Source: Chrysogorgia sp. JL179-B06
Taxonomy: Eukaryota; Cnidaria; Anthozoa; Scleralcyonacea; Chrysogorgiidae
Assembly (NCBI GenBank): GCA_035772405.1
Contig: JAYKKM010000005.1
Coordinates: 3,557,001 to 3,621,000, forward strand
DNA: 64,000 nt
Direction of reading: 5' to 3'
A program made the translations under genes and the position numbers. Position 1 is the first letter of the stretch. Every line of letters begins with the position of its first letter. Under the pieces are notes generated by a model. The model worked only from the letters and a program-made list of their open reading frames with translations. It had not been told where the DNA came from and did no database searches. This document shows, piece by piece, positions 61,701 through 64,000 of this stretch.

Positions 61701-63878
61701 GAGCCGTCGAGCAAACACTAAAATGGCGGTGTCCAGAAGCATAAAATACGAGAATGAAAACGTTATTTCATGAGTACAAGATCAGATACCGTAAAACTAT
61801 TAACATTTCTAACATAATACTAAAAAGCCTTTTATTTAAAAGTAATTTGTTTTTTGACTATAGTTCCCCTTTAAAGTGTTTATGAAACGAAAATTAAGTT
61901 TTAGGTATTTAAACGAACTCCTAAAATAACAAGGAATGGTAATTTAGAGCTCTTTCATATCTCACGTCTTTCTTGAGATATTTAGACTTTTGTGAGATGC
62001 AAATGATAACCACGTACGTCACTTGGTTTGCAAATTTGCAGAAAATCAAGTAATTAGAAATATAGTAAATTAATTTGGCATCGCTATTTTGCCGGTGTAA
62101 TGATGTTAAGTTTCACGAAGTGTCGTAATGTGCAAAGTTTCGAGTGATCTTGTCGAATAATCTCAAAGATATATACCTGATTTTCTAAAAACGTGTAAAA
62201 ACCTCGTGACGTTGGTGGTTCTCATTTGGATATCACAAAAGTCTAAATATCTCAAGAACGACGTGAGATATGGAAGAGCTCTAAAATAAATAACTAAAAC
62301 TTAATTTTCGTTTCATAAACACTTTAATCATGGCCAAAAAGCGCTATTTTTAATGCCCCGCTAAAAATTTGATAGGGACTTACCGTACGTATTCTATATA
62401 TGGAAGGTTCCATATGAAGGGCACATACATTGCCCTCGTACCAGCCTCCTGTAACCAAAACAACAATGATCCTAACCCCCCGCCTAGCGAGTTTTCTAAC
62501 CCTAATCTTTACGACACGACCCAACCTGAACCCGCACCCCTCGACTCCCTTACAAAGAGAGACTAAGCATGTGGGATTAGAAATTGACTGTTAGGACGCA
62601 TGCGCTCAGTAACGTGTTAACAATCCCAATAATTGCGTACATACAGTGGGCTGGTACGAGGGCAATGTATTTGCTCGTCAGGGCAACATATATACTCGTT
62701 AGGACAATGTATGGAACCTTCCACCTTCCATATATGGAATACGTACGGTAAGTTCATATGAAAAATTTCCGCAAATTGCAAAGGGTCTGCTAACTACCGT
62801 ATGTGACGTAACTTAAATGACGGAAGTGGCTCATAAGAGTTATTTACTCGTGTATTCTATTGTGTAGTTATTATCGAAGTGAGCAACGTGCCAGATAGAT
62901 GTGTTGTGTTTGCGTTTTCAAATGAATCAGACGCACTACATGAAATTTAACATTCTTTAAGCTACGTCACAGGTGGCTCATCCCAAGCCTTTTTTATTTG
63001 CGGGTTTTTTCTTGCAAATAGCAATGTTTAAAAAGAAATATCTCCGAAACGAATGGACGAAATCAGAAACTATAAACGACCTTATCAGAAAACAAAACGA
63101 GAAACTGTCCAGGGCTTATGGGTACTTTAAAGACAAGTGCTACTGTAAAGAAAAATTCAGTTCCGTTTTTTCCCATTTTCCCATTGGTATAGCCGCCATT
63201 AATGGATTGTCGCCATTTGTAAAAAGAAGCTTACAGTTTGCAGTCTACTCTTAAATTTATTATTTTATTTTAATATTACGCGAGGGGGTTTATATGGTGC
63301 GCTACTTTGATTTTATGACAAAAAATCGCTAAAATTACAAAAACGTATAGCTATTTGTATAAATGTATATATTTCAACACTCGAAATTTTCCTTTATCAT
63401 AAATCCTTAGAAAATGTAGTTTAATCGAGTGAAATGCCAATTATTACTTGTAATGTACCCAAATCTTCTCCCGGCATTACCACCACTATATATACAGAAC
63501 TCGTGACTAGGCTCTCGGCAACGGCCTCCGTAGCTCAGTTGTCAGAGCACTGCACTAGCATCGCAGAGTCGCGGGTTCAATTCCAGCCGGAAGGCCTTGA
63601 AGTTGCATTTTACGCAACTGGTCCCGGTTTGGTCTTAAAATGTATATCTATCAACACTCGACATTTTCCTTCACCACTAATCCTTAGAACATGTGGTTAA
63701 TGGAGTGAAATAGAAAATATTACCTTCCTCGTAGTTTTTCGTTTAAAGTGCGCGTGTCTTATTTTTCATTGTTTTATCCAGTTTTACCTTCGGTCCTACT
63801 ACTGGTATTACTGAAATAATGTTAAGACCTGGGAAAGAAGACTATCGTGGAATGCCGTACTACTTTGGTGTTGATCCG
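27490..63878 (+). CDS. ATP6V0A: V-type H+-ATPase 116-kDa subunit a (V0 sector), 14 exons, 3' end outside the window
   Basis: Fourteen exons joined in phase give 529 residues without a stop; family members are about 830-850 residues, so roughly the C-terminal 300 lie beyond the edge. The N-terminus has SLFRSEEM and [10 protein letters not shown], then [140 protein letters not shown] (first membrane helix) and [10 protein letters not shown]. Subunit a couples the cytosolic stator to the membrane proteolipid ring and provides the proton half-channels that acidify endosomes and lysosomes. The essential helix arginine lies in the unseen part. The protein has about 9 extra residues (MASETSNKD) before the usual SLFRSEEM start. 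Exon 3 is duplicated. Confidence 0.97.
27718..27738 (+). CDS. ATP6V0A: V-ATPase a exon 2, a 21-bp microexon
   Basis: Encodes exactly GLVQFRD between TTTTTAG and GAC|GTAAGT. The seven residues are nearly invariant in the family and are needed for the frame, so the exon is certain despite its size. It is 108 bp from exon 1 but 9.4 kb from exon 3. Confidence 0.95.
27739..28206 (+). other. ATP6V0A: Intron 2, first part
   Basis: AT-rich with a local CATGGCATG repeat near 27873-27912. Nothing else is recognised. Confidence 0.5.
28207..28806. mobile_element. 600-bp inverted-repeat element in intron 2
   Basis: CCATGGATAGTAAATAGACT at the left matches the inverse of AGTCTATTTACTATCCATGG at the right, and GGATAGGAAAC pairs further in. 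The 14-bp CCAGTCTATTTACT is doubled at the right end. GTTGCAATTCGTGA / TCACGATTTGCAAC also pair internally. No coding capacity. Confidence 0.8.
28807..31829. other. Intron 2, middle part
   Basis: No host exon is seen. GCTGCCTCCC/GGGAGGCAGC (29648-29671) is a perfect hairpin. A (TTTG)n microsatellite is at 29762-29790. On the minus strand near 29990-29810, [19 protein letters not shown] and [10 protein letters not shown] look like a fragment of a transposon-associated protein that I cannot name. A 65-bp GCGATGC-rich tract is at 30398-30480. Confidence 0.45.
31830..32641. repeat. GACCGGTCA-rich repeats and a hAT-like element
   Basis: GACCGGTCATT-type motifs occur in three clusters (31842-31945, 32028-32110, 32553-32632). 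CAGGGCTCAAAATAACG (32013) and CGTTATTTTGAGCCTTG (ends about 32644) are inverse ends of hAT style enclosing the last two clusters. The 8-bp target duplication is not clean (GCTTC shared only), so the class is tentative. Confidence 0.6.
32715..34102 (+). pseudogene. Dead PIF/Harbinger transposase (HARBI1-like, DDE_Tnp_4 type)
   Basis: Scattered over three frames, in the right order, are: [20 protein letters not shown] (32820-32905), [14 protein letters not shown] (32970-33015), [20 protein letters not shown] (33120-33175, first catalytic Asp), [37 protein letters not shown] and [12 protein letters not shown] (33458-33550, the Glu region), and [18 protein letters not shown] (34040-34096) at the C-terminus. 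These match the layout of Harbinger nucleases. Stops and an AT-rich insertion between 33600 and 33900 make it non-functional. It lies in the sense direction within V-ATPase intron 2. Confidence 0.85.
34103..35190. other. Intron 2, AT-rich part
   Basis: No coding signal. CATAGGCACT followed by TTTAA at about 35094-35105 is a solitary end of the TTAA hairpin family. Confidence 0.5.
35145..35676 (-). pseudogene. Possible zinc-ribbon and Gln-rich gene fragment, unrecognised
   Basis: The minus strand has an open frame with [18 protein letters not shown] repeats (a 39-bp minisatellite, about 35430-35700). After an acceptor-like [27 protein letters not shown] (about 35310-35250) follows, then after a possible AAG|GT donor [12 protein letters not shown] in another frame near 35190-35150. 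The two CPKC pairs could form one zinc ribbon across a splice. It may be a transposon-borne or pseudogene fragment; no family recognised. Confidence 0.3.
35852..36265. repeat. hAT-like fragments and second copy of the 9480 repeat
   Basis: CAGTGGCGGATCCAGG at 35852 is a hAT-style end followed by GGGGG. 35890-36170 is the reverse complement of the repeat at 9480-9740. The right side GATTAATCGGCTCATCTC (near 36251) resembles a different hAT end. These are nested or fused fragments. Confidence 0.55.
36266..37144 (+). other. ATP6V0A: Intron 2, last part
   Basis: No exon or clear element is seen until the acceptor AATATAG at 37144. Confidence 0.5.
37145..37223 (+). CDS. ATP6V0A: V-ATPase a exon 3 (usable copy)
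   Basis: 79 bp encoding [20 protein letters not shown] and EMERKL plus one base (phase 1), ending A|GTAAGC. The usual family residue after LNP is Asp; here the codon reads GCA (Ala). Confidence 0.93.
37268..37543. mobile_element. MITE-like hairpin between the two exon 3 copies
   Basis: CACTGAAAATTTCAGGTGAA and TTCACTTGAAAGTTTCAGTG are the inverse ends, and GCTGCATAGTCTTCGAG..CAAACTTTGAGAG pairs further in, with GACGTATGCAGGTG near the centre. The CACTG..CAGTG ends are hAT-like, but no 8-bp target duplication is visible. Confidence 0.7.
37585..37665 (+). pseudogene. ATP6V0A: Duplicated, frameshifted copy of V-ATPase exon 3
   Basis: 81 bp matching exon 3 almost base for base, with the same ATATAG acceptor and GTAAGCCTTGATTATTTTAC downstream. 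It contains two extra C (CCCCTGATG against CCTGATG), giving a TAA six codons in. It keeps the family-typical Asp codon GAT that the first copy has lost. It is either a broken mutually exclusive exon or an assembly/haplotype duplication. Confidence 0.85.
37666..38173 (+). other. ATP6V0A: Intron 3, first part with (TA)n
   Basis: A (TA)n microsatellite follows the duplicated exon at about 37700-37730. Otherwise nothing is recognised. Confidence 0.5.
38174..38208 (-). ncRNA. Hammerhead ribozyme-like motif (type I, minimal stem III)
   Basis: Read on the minus strand from 38208: TACT, the core CTGATGA, AGGGCTCTGCTC (GGGC pairs with GCTC as stem II), the core GAAA, then CGTC with the cleavage site after GUC, then AGTA, which pairs with the leading TACT as stem I. 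All invariant core bases of the hammerhead fold are present. One unpaired A stands between the core and stem II, and stem III (AC/GU) has no loop, a form that would work only as a dimer. Hammerheads of this short-stem-III type are known from Penelope-like elements and animal retrozymes. Confidence 0.6.
38284..38637. mobile_element. 354-bp inverted-repeat element with CAGGGCCCGCGG ends
   Basis: CAGGGCCCGCGGAG at 38284 and CTCCGCGGGCCCTG ending at 38637 are inverse ends, with poly-G/poly-C next to them. TTGTA flanks both sides (38279-38283 and 38638-38642), a 5-bp target duplication. Non-autonomous; related by its poly-G edge to other GGGGG-containing elements here. Confidence 0.85.
38638..38974. 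repeat. Second copy of the TTATGCACGCTGTGATTGG repeat
   Basis: Shares TCTTATGCACGCTGTGATTG (about 38749) and TAAAAGAAATAGAAAA with the MARCH A intron element at 12590-13040. The ends are not defined. Confidence 0.6.
38975..39294. mobile_element. TTAA hairpin element, AGTTCCTATAACG / CGTTATAGGCACT ends
   Basis: A nearly perfect 320-bp palindrome flanked by TTAA (38971-38974, 39295-39298). The arms contain GAAAATTTCATCTTCATAGA and ATTTGACGTCATTTCCGTCA with its inverse. Same family as 39613-39905, 15180-15335 and 27072-27194. Confidence 0.9.
39295..39612. other. Short AT-rich palindromic spacer
   Basis: CAATCAAAAAACTTTGTGGT and its inverse ACCACAAAGTTTTTTGATTG (39322-39402) form another small hairpin, followed by TATAATATTTATAAA-type AT repeats to about 39545. 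Confidence 0.7.
39613..39905. mobile_element. TTAA hairpin element, AGTGCCTATG / ATAGGCACT ends
   Basis: AGTGCCTATG at 39613 and ATATAGGCACT ending at 39905, flanked by TTAA on both sides (39609-39612, 39906-39909). The centre pairs as TTACCGGACATGACGTCAAA with its inverse. 293 bp, no coding capacity. Confidence 0.9.
40195..40292 (+). CDS. ATP6V0A: V-ATPase a exon 4
   Basis: Completes the Arg codon of exon 3 and encodes [20 protein letters not shown] then [13 protein letters not shown]. Phase 0 end at [17 protein letters not shown] is a family hallmark of the N-terminal domain. Confidence 0.95.
40602..41065. mobile_element. TTAA hairpin element, AGGACATTGGCAAC ends
   Basis: A 464-bp palindrome flanked by TTAA (40598-40601, 41066-41069). 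The arms include AAAAATTAAGTTTGTATAAT and TGACGTCAGGTGCTGGGTAG with their inverses. The same ends (AGGACACTGGCAA) occur at 54996-55772. The right TTAA is also the left boundary of the next element. Confidence 0.92.
41070..41552. mobile_element. TTAA hairpin element, CCTATGAAATGAAAATTAAG ends, abutting its neighbour
   Basis: Begins directly after the shared TTAA at 41066-41069. The arms pair over GAAATGAAAATTAAGTTTGT and GGTAATTTAGAGCTCTTTCA with their inverses near 41500-41550. The last bases of the right end are lost. Same family as 61875-62323. Confidence 0.85.
41614..41742 (+). CDS. ATP6V0A: V-ATPase a exon 5
   Basis: 43 codons, phase 0 both ends. Encodes the coiled-coil-like [20 protein letters not shown] and the conserved [19 protein letters not shown], part of the helical hairpin that packs along the V1 stator subunits. 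Confidence 0.95.
41743..43500 (+). other. ATP6V0A: Intron 5, first part
   Basis: No exon or element with definable ends. A dispersed AGGTACGCAATGCGTAC tract is at about 42342. Confidence 0.5.
43501..43775. repeat. Hairpin element in intron 5
   Basis: TTGCCATTGTCTAGATCGGAGCA pairs imperfectly with the inverse near 43745-43768, and TCACTTGGACAATGACG with CGTCATTGTCCAAGTGA near the centre (43601-43688). About 270 bp, no target duplication identified. Confidence 0.7.
43985..45090. mobile_element. Large foldback element with a nested hairpin
   Basis: AAGCCGGAAGTAGCTCGT (44024) pairs with the inverse at 45060-45077, and CTTGAAGGGACCACG.TATA with its inverse near 45045. GGAGTGAAATTCCTCGTGGT (44444) pairs with its inverse near 44935. 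Nested inside, TTGGAGTGACCACCATGGTCACTCCAA (a perfect palindrome at 44222-44248) is the tip of a second hairpin spanning 44138-44320. No transposase. Confidence 0.8.
44637..44668 (-). ncRNA. Hammerhead ribozyme-like motif, shortened stem II
   Basis: Minus strand from 44668: TCT, CTGACGA (valid core, position 7 is free), AGGGCCACTC, GAAA, CGTT, AGAC. Stem I is 3 bp (TCT with AGA). Stem II is weak, and the cleavage triplet is GUU instead of GUC. It lies in the loop of the foldback element. Confidence 0.4.
45091..45500. other. Intron 5 spacer
   Basis: Nothing recognised. Confidence 0.4.
45501..45980. repeat. Dispersed element with GGTCTGTACGG hairpins
   Basis: TTATTAACCGAGTGCGAGGT and GGTCTGTACGGTAAAGTATT pair with inverses near 45580-45625, making a tight hairpin. 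TTATATGGCTTTTGG (45632) and AGCCATATAATAA (ends about 45979) form outer ends of a further 345-bp unit. AGCCATATAATA recurs near 51389. Confidence 0.65.
46142..46236 (+). CDS. ATP6V0A: V-ATPase a exon 6
   Basis: Encodes [20 protein letters not shown] then [12 protein letters not shown] (phase 2 end, GG|GTAAGT). This is the variable acidic linker of the N-terminal domain, which differs between family members, so the assignment rests on position, phase and splice sites. Confidence 0.88.
46468..48425 (+). repeat. 59-bp satellite, about 33 copies, in intron 6
   Basis: The unit contains GTTAACAGAGTAACC, TTTTAGCTACTATACAACAT and GTATGCATTAGGAACTGTGT. Copies differ by a few bases, and at two places (near 47450 and 48210) a shorter variant with ATGCACATGCATAATGC is inserted, indicating duplication of a multi-unit block. 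It fills 60% of intron 6. Confidence 0.95.
48426..49413 (+). other. ATP6V0A: Intron 6, remaining part
   Basis: No exon or bounded element. The strand-inverse of the AGGTACGCA tract is at about 49288. Confidence 0.45.
49414..49623 (+). CDS. ATP6V0A: V-ATPase a exon 7
   Basis: 210 bp, phase 2 to phase 2. Encodes [60 protein letters not shown] and [10 protein letters not shown], the most conserved block of the cytosolic domain. Confidence 0.97.
49890..50060. repeat. Two inverted fragments of the retrozyme-like 162-bp repeat
   Basis: GTCTTTCTCAAGACTACAAC and AACCTGGACGATCAACTTTA (49969-50010) match the unit at 57420-57700. The inverse of the same text lies directly to the left (about 49905-49952), so the two copies are head to head. 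Neither has an intact hammerhead core. Confidence 0.75.
50060..50738 (+). other. ATP6V0A: Intron 7, remaining part
   Basis: GGGGCCCTGGTCAAAACATA and GGGCCC-rich pieces (50310-50560) look like a decayed DNA element. No exon. Confidence 0.45.
50739..50832 (+). CDS. ATP6V0A: V-ATPase a exon 8
   Basis: Encodes [20 protein letters not shown] then [11 protein letters not shown] (phase 0 end, ACT|GTAAGA). YPCP and the RIEDLQ helix are family landmarks. Confidence 0.95.
51004..51166 (+). repeat. 49-bp tandem repeat, about 3.3 copies
   Basis: Units of TCACATGTGAAAATGCGATA followed by CGTCCAATCAAAATTGCGTA and CAGACTTTT. TCACATGTGA is itself a palindrome. Confidence 0.9.
51167..52307 (+). other. ATP6V0A: Intron 8, remaining part
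   Basis: CGTATCCTACCAAATCCTGC and TGATTGGCTAACGAGCGGTC (51745-51784) recur at 63913-63954. AACAATTCCTTGCGCGCAG-like text near 51442 recurs at 52652. These are dispersed repeats; no exon. Confidence 0.5.
52308..52385 (+). CDS. ATP6V0A: V-ATPase a exon 9
   Basis: 26 codons, phase 0: [20 protein letters not shown] then KDWFIK. Conserved helix with QDHR and WFIK. Confidence 0.95.
52747..52781 (-). ncRNA. Hammerhead ribozyme-like motif at the edge of the 15-bp array
   Basis: Minus strand from 52781: TCT, CTGACGA, AGGGCCTTCGCTT (stem II GGGC/GCTT-type, or the stronger AAGG-CCTT hairpin), GAAA, CGTT, AGAC. Stem I is 3 bp (TCT with AGA), and the cleavage triplet would be GUU. Core bases are intact; activity is uncertain because stem I is short. 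Confidence 0.45.
52747..54070. repeat. 85 identical 15-bp units bracketed by inverted GTCTAACGTTTC
   Basis: From 52784 to 54058 the unit GAAGGGCCTTCGCTC is repeated exactly 85 times with no difference that I can see. The array is closed by GTCTAACGTTTC (52747-52758) and its exact inverse GAAACGTTAGAC (54059-54070). Each unit holds a hairpin CGAAG-GGC-CTTCG and equals the stem II segment of the hammerhead-like motif at the left edge. GC is 67% within AT-rich surroundings. It lies in intron 9; both strands stay open for over 400 codons only because 15 is divisible by 3. Confidence 0.97.
54619..54753 (+). CDS. ATP6V0A: V-ATPase a exon 10
   Basis: 45 codons, phase 0: [45 protein letters not shown]. 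The K(C)LIAE.WCP motif is universal in the family. Confidence 0.96.
54996..55772. mobile_element. TTAA element, AGGACACTGGCAA ends (777 bp)
   Basis: AGGACACTGGCAA and TTGCCAATGTCCT ends, flanked by TTAA (54992-54995, 55773-55776). Longer relative of the 464-bp element at 40602. The interior is not palindromic throughout, so this may be closer to a master copy, but no transposase is visible. Confidence 0.85.
55773..56300 (+). other. ATP6V0A: Intron 10 spacer with a dispersed repeat
   Basis: GTGACGGATGTAGCTCATAA and AGCAACGTGCCAGATAGATG (55853-55937) recur at 62818-62901. An ATTTAAAAGATATAGTATTTGG-type short tandem lies at 56195-56282. Confidence 0.6.
56301..56783. mobile_element. TTAA hairpin element, AGTGGTACTACG / GTATTGCCACT ends
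   Basis: Imperfect inverse ends flanked by TTAA (56297-56300, 56784-56787). The arms pair over TTTAGAAGTACTTTTGAAAT and CTCACTTAGTCAATA with inverses near 56690-56745. 483 bp; ends 115 bp before exon 11. Confidence 0.85.
56899..57049 (+). CDS. ATP6V0A: V-ATPase a exon 11
   Basis: Phase 0 start, phase 1 end. Encodes [40 protein letters not shown] and [10 protein letters not shown], the last cytosolic stretch before the membrane domain. Confidence 0.96.
57380..57715 (+). repeat. Retrozyme-like tandem repeat, 162-bp period
   Basis: GTCGAAACGTCAGTCACCAA followed by CAACAGTCTTTCTCAAGACT and the rest of the unit starts at 57424 and again at 57586. The first unit is complete up to the next hammerhead; the second stops after about 120 bp. 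The hammerhead 5' half before the first unit is decayed. Tandem units of about 160-170 nt, each starting at a hammerhead cleavage site, are the form reported for small animal retrozymes. Confidence 0.75.
57557..57601 (+). ncRNA. Hammerhead ribozyme motif (type I), best copy
   Basis: In order: TGACT (stem I 5' strand), CTGAAGA (conserved core, position 7 free), stem II GAC-C-GCC / GGC-T-GTC closed by GCTGA, GAAA (core), CGTC with cleavage after C57596, AGTCA (pairs fully with TGACT). Stem I is 5 bp and stem II 6 bp with one mismatch. One extra T stands between the core and stem II. Stem III is AC/GU without a loop, as in Penelope-like and retrozyme hammerheads that act as dimers. It lies in intron 11 in sense orientation. 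Confidence 0.68.
57951..58090 (+). CDS. ATP6V0A: V-ATPase a exon 12
   Basis: Completes the Ala codon and encodes [40 protein letters not shown] and TKPGGE. Contains the first transmembrane helix and the conserved MFGD.GHG loop. Confidence 0.96.
58149..59857 (+). repeat. AACTCTCATC-based minisatellite, about 1.7 kb, in intron 12
   Basis: Built of 10-bp words AACTCTCATC, ATGCACTCTC, ATGTACTCTT and variants. They combine into higher-order blocks of 50, 110 and 160 bp that recur, for instance the block starting ATGCACTCTCATCAACTCTC. It starts 58 bp after exon 12. The + strand is almost pure pyrimidine-rich ACTC, so open frames (HSHQLSSTL) result from the repeat. Confidence 0.96.
60040..60345. 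mobile_element. GCGTGCGTGTAACAGTCAA core element, third copy
   Basis: Carries AACAGTCAATTACTAGTCCC, ACATGCTTAGTTTCTCTCAT and a GTTAGGGTTCGG / GGGTTGGGTTGGG part, the shared core of 14037, 16556 and 62379. The ends are not cleanly paired; the right side includes GTAGAATTACCCATTATTGG, like the 14037 ends. Confidence 0.65.
60349..61015. mobile_element. Inverted-repeat element with an internal direct repeat
   Basis: TAGTACGTATTCCTTATAAG and the inverse near 60995-61015 form the ends; ATTGACGAGCAAATAG pairs with tandem TATTTGCTCGTCAATGCC copies on the right. Inside, GCGGATAATCGAACAT and the preceding 120 bp occur twice in direct orientation (60518-60650, 60728-60862). Confidence 0.75.
61264..61403 (+). 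CDS. ATP6V0A: V-ATPase a exon 13
   Basis: Encodes [46 protein letters not shown] (phase 2 end, AA|GTAAGT). Second membrane helix and the family signature LIYNDCFS. Confidence 0.96.
61502..61870. mobile_element. TTAA hairpin element, AGGGGAACTATAGT ends
   Basis: AGGGGAACTATAGT and ACTATAGTTCCCCT ends; the arms include AAATTACTTTTAAATAAAAG and its inverse, and CAATGACGTCAA pairs near the centre. Flanked by TTAA (61498-61501, 61871-61874). The right TTAA is shared with the next element. Confidence 0.92.
61875..62323. mobile_element. TTAA hairpin element, AGTGTTTATGAAACG ends, abutting its neighbour
   Basis: AGTGTTTATGAAACGAAAAT and its inverse near 62304-62323; flanked by TTAA at 61871-61874 and 62324-62327. 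The arms share GGTAATTTAGAGCTCTTTCA and ATATTTAGACTTTTGTGA with the element at 41070. 449 bp. Confidence 0.92.
62379..62752. mobile_element. MITE with CTTACCGTACGTATTC ends and the shared core
   Basis: CTTACCGTACGTATTCTATA and the inverse TATGGAATACGTACGGTAAG form the ends. The interior has, in opposite orientation to 14037 and 16556, AAATTGACTGTTAGGACGCA, AGAGAGACTAAGCATGTGGG and CTAACCCTAATC. The outer arms also share GGGCTGGTACGA with 60349-61015. Confidence 0.85.
62753..63360 (+). other. ATP6V0A: Intron 13 spacer
   Basis: Holds the second copy (62818-62901) of the 55853 repeat. An open frame at 62973-63254 ([20 protein letters not shown]...) has no recognisable motif; I do not call it a gene. 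Confidence 0.45.
63361..63711 (+). repeat. 75-bp direct repeats flanking a tRNA-like sequence
   Basis: AAATGTATAT.TTCAACACTC with its continuation AATCCTTAGAA and GAGTGAAAT occurs at 63361-63435 and 63638-63711, about 85% alike, period 277 bp. The tRNA-like sequence lies between. The arrangement is either a tandem duplication or a terminal-repeat element. Confidence 0.8.
63523..63596 (+). tRNA. tRNA-Ala(AGC)-like sequence, probably a SINE head
   Basis: TAGCTCAGTTG fits the A box and GGTTCAATTCC fits the B box exactly. D stem GCTC/GAGC, anticodon stem CTGC/GCAG with loop ACTAGCATC giving anticodon AGC. The T stem GCGGG/CCAGC has one mismatch, and the acceptor GGCCTCC/GGAAGGCC has an extra base. 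The imperfect stems and the following GAAGTTGCATTTTACGCAAC suggest a tRNA-derived SINE rather than a working tRNA gene. Confidence 0.5.
63782..63878 (+). CDS. ATP6V0A: V-ATPase a exon 14 (last in window)
   Basis: Completes the Asn codon split across the intron and encodes [20 protein letters not shown] then [12 protein letters not shown], ending CCG|GTATGT in phase 0. This is the luminal loop after helix 2; the remaining helices lie right of the window. Confidence 0.94.
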
Positions 63879-64000
63879 GTATGTGTGTAACCAAATTCCT
63901 TTTTTTCCGCTGCGTATCCTACCAAATCCTGCTTTTTGATTGGCTAACGAGCGGTCGGTATGAGCCTATACGGACCGCTCGACATAATTTTAGTCAGACT
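63879..64000 (+). other. ATP6V0A: Start of intron 14, dispersed repeat
   Basis: GTATCCTACCAAATCCTGCT and GATTGGCTAACGAGCGGTC match 51745-51784. CGAGCGGTC is followed by its inverse GACCGCTCG, a small palindrome. Confidence 0.6.

Noticed and set aside
62973..63254. 93-codon open frame in intron 13
   Set aside because: No recognisable motif, no splice or promoter support, and the length is within chance for this window.
63523..63596. Functional tRNA-Ala gene
   Set aside because: T-stem mismatch, a bulged acceptor stem and repeat-element context make a tRNA-derived repeat more likely; kept only as tRNA-like.

Overview
The window is animal nuclear DNA: AT-rich, with spliced genes whose introns have GT-AG borders, and dominated by transposon debris and tandem repeats. 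The repeat types (many short inverted-repeat elements, hammerhead-like ribozyme repeats, a Ty3/gypsy element, CR1/L2-like LINEs) and the invertebrate-like protein sequences suggest a non-bilaterian or other invertebrate animal. A cnidarian is my best guess, but this is inference, not proof.

Three host genes are supported. (1) A vacuolar H+-ATPase V0 subunit a gene runs on the + strand from its start codon at 27490 to beyond the right edge. Fourteen exons in perfect phase give 529 residues, covering the whole cytosolic N-terminal domain and the first membrane helices. A second, frameshifted copy of exon 3 lies 440 bp downstream of the first. (2, 3) Two tandem minus-strand genes (11785-13639, and 20981 to about 25967) encode membrane-bound RING-CH (MARCH-type) E3 ubiquitin ligases. 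They share one architecture: a RING-CH exon, a phase-0 intron at the same place, then an exon with two membrane helices and a cytosolic tail. The upstream MARCH gene and the V-ATPase gene are divergently arranged around about 1.5 kb.

Layout: 1-3.8 kb, a degenerate Ty3/gypsy retrotransposon whose 5' end lies outside the window. 3.8-11.1 kb, a minisatellite, a LINE reverse-transcriptase relic split by a hAT-type MITE with an 8-bp target duplication, a TTAA-flanked element, an endonuclease relic and a 1-kb palindrome. 11.6-13.7 kb, MARCH gene A. 14-20 kb, MITEs, LINE relics and a 3-kb TTA-flanked inverted-repeat element with a CR1/L2-like LINE inside. 21-26 kb, MARCH gene B with a 568-bp tandem duplication in its first intron. 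27.5-64 kb, the V-ATPase gene, whose introns hold a dead PIF/Harbinger transposase, TTAA-type hairpin elements, a 59-bp satellite (about 33 copies), 85 identical 15-bp units, a 10-bp-based minisatellite and a tRNA-like sequence.

The most unusual thread is a set of hammerhead-ribozyme-like motifs at five loci. The best is at 57557-57601, in a 162-nt tandem unit that resembles the small retrozymes / Penelope-type repeats described in animals. At two loci the motif's ends bracket an expanded minisatellite. The three genes share no obvious pathway beyond endomembrane function: V-ATPase acidifies endolysosomes, and MARCH ligases send membrane proteins to them.
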